NCBI GenBank assembly: GCA_900555735.1
Contig: USMI01000104.1
Coordinates: 1 to 6,744, forward strand
Direction: 5' to 3'
DNA: 6,744 nucleotides
Source of the DNA: an uncultured Eubacteriales bacterium
GTDB lineage: Bacteria; Bacillota; Clostridia; Oscillospirales; Oscillospiraceae
The translations under genes were made by a program, and so were the position numbers. Positions within the stretch are counted from its first letter, which is position 1; each line of letters opens with the position of its first letter. Below the pieces are notes generated by a model. It saw only the letters and a list, made by a program, of their open reading frames with translations. It was not told the DNA's origin and searched no databases. Positions 4,316-6,744 of this stretch are shown here, in pieces.

Positions 4316-6744
4316 TTACATCTTCACGCTCAGCTTGGTGGCATCCTTGTAGGGGCGGAACAGCATGTACAGCAGGCCAGCCAGAACGATAACGGCCACG
4401 ATGGTGCCGATGATATTGCCGGCGCCGATGAACCAGCCGCCGAACTGATTGATCATCAGGGCGATCAGGTAAGCAAAGCCGCACTGATAGCCGATGGCGA
4501 ACCACGTCCACTTGGCGTTGTTCATCTCCCGCTTGATGGCGCCGATGGCCGCGAAGCAGGGAGCGCACAGCAGGTTGAACACCAGGAAGCTGTAGCCGGA
4601 GATCCCGTTGAAGGCCGCCGCGATGGCGTCATACACGGTACCCTCGCCGCCGCTGAACAGGGAGCCCAGCGTAGCAACGATGTTCTCCTTCGCCACCAGG
4701 CCGGTGATGGAGGCCACAGCAGCCTGCCAGTTGCCCCAGCCCAAGGGTGCGAAGATCCATGCGATCGCGTTGCCGATCTTGGCAAGGATCGAGGAACCGA
4801 TCTGATCCTCCTCCAGCATGCCGAAGCTGCCGTCCAGCCAGCCGAAGCGGGAGGTGAACCATACGAAGATGGTGGAAAGCAGGATGATGGTACCGGCCTT
4901 CTTGATGAAGCTCCAGCCGCGCTCCCACATGCTGCGCAGCACGTTGCCCAGGGTGGGCCAGTGGTAGGCAGGCAGCTCCATAACGAAGGGAGCGGGGTCA
5001 CCGGCGAACATCTTGGTCTTCTTCAGAATGATACCGGAGACGATGATAGCGGCCATGCCGATGAAGTAGGCAGAGGTGGAGACCCATGCGCTGCCGCCGA
5101 ACAGGGCGCCTGCGATCATGGCGATAAAGGGAACCTTTGCGCCGCAGGGGATAAAGGTGGTGGTCATAATGGTCATACGGCGGTCGCGCTCATTCTCGAT
5201 GGTACGGGAAGCCATAACACCGGGGATACCGCAGCCGGTACCGATCAGCATGGGGATAAAGGACTTACCGGACAGACCGAACTTACGGAAGATACGGTCC
5301 AGAACGAAGGCGATACGGGCCATGTAGCCGCAGGCCTCCAGGAAGGCCAGCATCAGGAACAGCACCAGCATCTGGGGAACGAAGCCCAGCACCGCGCCGA
5401 CACCGGCGACGATACCGTCAAGGATCAGGCCGCTGAGCCACTCGGAGGCGCCGGCTGCTTCCAGACCGCTGCCGATCAGTGCAGGGATGCCGGGGACCCA
5501 GACGCCGAAGTCGGCGGGATCGGGCGCGTCAAAGCCGTTCTCGGAGAGATAGTCGACCGCGTCGACGTAGGTCATCTGGACGACGTCGTCCATCTTGTCC
5601 GCGCCCTCGGGCAGCGTGTCATAGTAGGCGGTCATCGTGTTCATGGCGAGGGTCTCCTCGTCCTCAACATCGACGGTCGCGGTCTTGCCGGTGGCCTGGA
5701 AGTCCTTCATCTCGGCCAGCAGGGCGTTTGCGTCAAAGTCGTCGGCCTCCGCGTCGATTTCGGTGCCGAGGAACGCATCCACGGCCTCGACGGCGGCGGT
5801 ATACTCATCGTTCGTGTCGTTATAGGCGCTCGAGCCGATACCGAACAGGTGCCAGCCATCGCCGAACACACCGTCGTTGGCCCAGTCGGTAGCGGGTGCG
5901 CCCACGCCTACCATAGCGATCCAGTAGACCAGGAACATAACGATGGCAAAGATGGGCAGCCCCAGCCAGCGGTTGGTGACGATGCGGTCGATCTTATCAG
6001 AGGTGGACAGCGCGCCCTTGTTTTTCTTCTTATAGCAGCTCTTGATGACCTCGGCGATATAGACGTAGCGCTCGTTGGTGATGATGGACTCGGCGTCGTC
6101 GTCCAGCTCCTTCTCGGCGGCCTTGATATCGGCCTCGATATGAGCCATGGTCTCGGCGGGGATGCTCAGCTTGGCCAGCACCTTGTCGTCGCGCTCAAAA
6201 ATCTTGATGGCATACCAGCGCTGCTGCTCCTCGGGCATGCTGTGAACGGCGGCCTCCTCGATGTGGGCAATGGCGTGCTCCACGGGGCCGGAGAAGGTAT
6301 GCAGGGGAACGGTCTTGGCGCTCTTGGCGGCGTTGATGGCAGCCTCGGCAGCCTCCATGACGCCGGTACCCTTCAGGGCGGAGATCTCCACGATCTGGCA
6401 GCCCAGCTGGCGGGACAGCTCGGGGATGTTGATCTCGTCGCCGTTCTTCTTCACCAGATCCATCATGTTGATGGCGATGACCACAGGGATGCCCAGCTCG
6501 GTCAGCTGAGTGGTCAGGTACAGGTTACGCTCCAGATTGGTGCCGTCGATGATGTTCAGGATGGCGTCGGGACGCTGGTCGATCAGGTAGTTACGGGCCA
6601 CCACTTCCTCCAGCGTATAGGGGGACAGAGAGTAAATACCGGGCAGGTCCATGATGGTCACGTCATCGTGCTTCTTCAGCTTGCCTTCCTTCTTCTCCAC
6701 CGTAACGCCGGGCCAGTTGCCCACGAACTGGTTGGAGCCGGTCA
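4316..6744 (-). CDS. feoB: Ferrous iron transporter FeoB (N-terminus outside window)
   Basis: FeoB is the GTPase-coupled membrane permease for Fe(II). Some 808 residues are visible; numbering here starts at the valine of VGNWPG (GTG at 6724). That GTG is internal: TGSNQF precedes it in frame up to the window edge, so roughly 25-35 residues including the P-loop (G1) are missing. G2 is GVTVEKKEG (6-14), G3 DLPGIYSL (26-33), G4 NMMD (86-89), G5 SALKG (115-119). A helical regulatory domain follows to about 250, then the first membrane segment (about 254-274). An acidic insert (about 300-412) precedes the Gate-type membrane core. That core has LEACGYMARIAFVLDR, SFIPMLIGTGCGIP with C498, FIPCGAKVPF with C527, and APCFAAIGAIKREMN with C723, typical of clostridial FeoB. 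It ends at KLSVKM. feoA is expected upstream, outside the window. The feo promoter and any Fur or DtxR box are not visible. Confidence 0.95.
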   Translation of the reverse strand, partial: TGSNQFVGNWPGVTVEKKEGKLKKHDDVTIMDLPGIYSLSPYTLEEVVARNYLIDQRPDAILNIIDGTNLERNLYLTTQLTELGIPVVIAINMMDLVKKNGDEINIPELSRQLGCQIVEISALKGTGVMEAAEAAINAAKSAKTVPLHTFSGPVEHAIAHIEEAAVHSMPEEQQRWYAIKIFERDDKVLAKLSIPAETMAHIEADIKAAEKELDDDAESIITNERYVYIAEVIKSCYKKKNKGALSTSDKIDRIVTNRWLGLPIFAIVMFLVYWIAMVGVGAPATDWANDGVFGDGWHLFGIGSSAYNDTNDEYTAAVEAVDAFLGTEIDAEADDFDANALLAEMKDFQATGKTATVDVEDEETLAMNTMTAYYDTLPEGADKMDDVVQMTYVDAVDYLSENGFDAPDPADFGVWVPGIPALIGSGLEAAGASEWLSGLILDGIVAGVGAVLGFVPQMLVLFLMLAFLEACGYMARIAFVLDRIFRKFGLSGKSFIPMLIGTGCGIPGVMASRTIENERDRRMTIMTTTFIPCGAKVPFIAMIAGALFGGSAWVSTSAYFIGMAAIIVSGIILKKTKMFAGDPAPFVMELPAYHWPTLGNVLRSMWERGWSFIKKAGTIILLSTIFVWFTSRFGWLDGSFGMLEEDQIGSSILAKIGNAIAWIFAPLGWGNWQAAVASITGLVAKENIVATLGSLFSGGEGTVYDAIAAAFNGISGYSFLVFNLLCAPCFAAIGAIKREMNNAKWTWFAIGYQCGFAYLIALMINQFGGWFIGAGNIIGTIVAVIVLAGLLYMLFRPYKDATKLSVKM
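5489..5827 (-). other. Acidic extracytoplasmic insert within FeoB
   Basis: About 113 residues (300-412, counted from the GTG at 6724) sit between the first membrane segment and the DGIVAGVGAVLGFVPQ segment, where E. coli-type FeoB has a loop of only a few tens of residues. By my count there are 29 Asp/Glu and three Lys/Arg, with no Cys or His. By FeoB topology the loop faces outward. Codon choice shifts too: GTC, CTC, GCG and ACG are frequent here, whereas GTG, CTG and GCC dominate the flanks. A role in attracting Fe(II) is speculative. Confidence 0.7.

Noticed and set aside
6722..6724. GTG as the start of feoB
   Set aside because: It is the valine of the conserved FVGNWPG stretch. The frame continues upstream to the window edge, and a FeoB beginning here would lack the P-loop.

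Overview
The window looks like chromosomal DNA of a strictly anaerobic, moderately GC-rich member of the Clostridia, most likely the gut Oscillospiraceae (inference). The grounds are the clostridial form of FeoB followed by a small Cys-rich membrane protein, a butyrate kinase, a ferredoxin-dependent 2-oxoacid oxidoreductase, GC-rich codons, AGGAGG-type ribosome binding sites and intergenic hairpins built on TACTTTTGG / CCAAAAGTA. All five genes lie on the minus strand, so transcription runs from the right end of the window to the left.

Right part (6744 to 4077): a ferrous iron uptake operon. feoB enters from outside the window without its first residues, which include the P-loop. It is followed by a 51-residue FeoB-associated Cys-rich membrane protein and, one base after that stop codon, a strong hairpin terminator. 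This FeoB carries a strongly acidic insert of about 110 residues between its first and second membrane segments.

Middle part (about 4076 to 3583): roughly 500 bases with no supportable gene. The stretch is dense in hairpins. Two related hairpins lie in opposite orientation near its ends, with a 12-bp long-range inverted repeat and several small hairpins between them. This looks like a non-coding MITE-like or intergenic repeat element.

Left part (3582 to 1): a regulated fermentation module. A TetR-family repressor gene has its own consensus promoter and terminator. It is followed by a butyrate-kinase-family gene with its own promoter and then by iorA, the alpha subunit of indolepyruvate:ferredoxin oxidoreductase, which leaves the window before its C-terminal ferredoxin domain. 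A near-identical 15-bp motif (GAATAnTTCATTnAG, minus strand) lies just downstream of the -10 box in both the tetR and buk promoters. The simplest reading is that the TetR protein represses itself and the buk-iorA operon. Chemically, IorAB would turn aryl or other 2-oxoacids from amino acids into acyl-CoA and reduced ferredoxin, and an acyl kinase would recover ATP from the acyl phosphate. The kinase departs from the family in an active-site segment, which fits an acyl substrate other than butyrate.

I see no RNA gene of a known family, CRISPR array, transposase gene or origin. The most promising leads are the tetR/buk regulatory circuit, the unusual kinase paired with iorA, the acidic FeoB insert and the structured element between the two operons.
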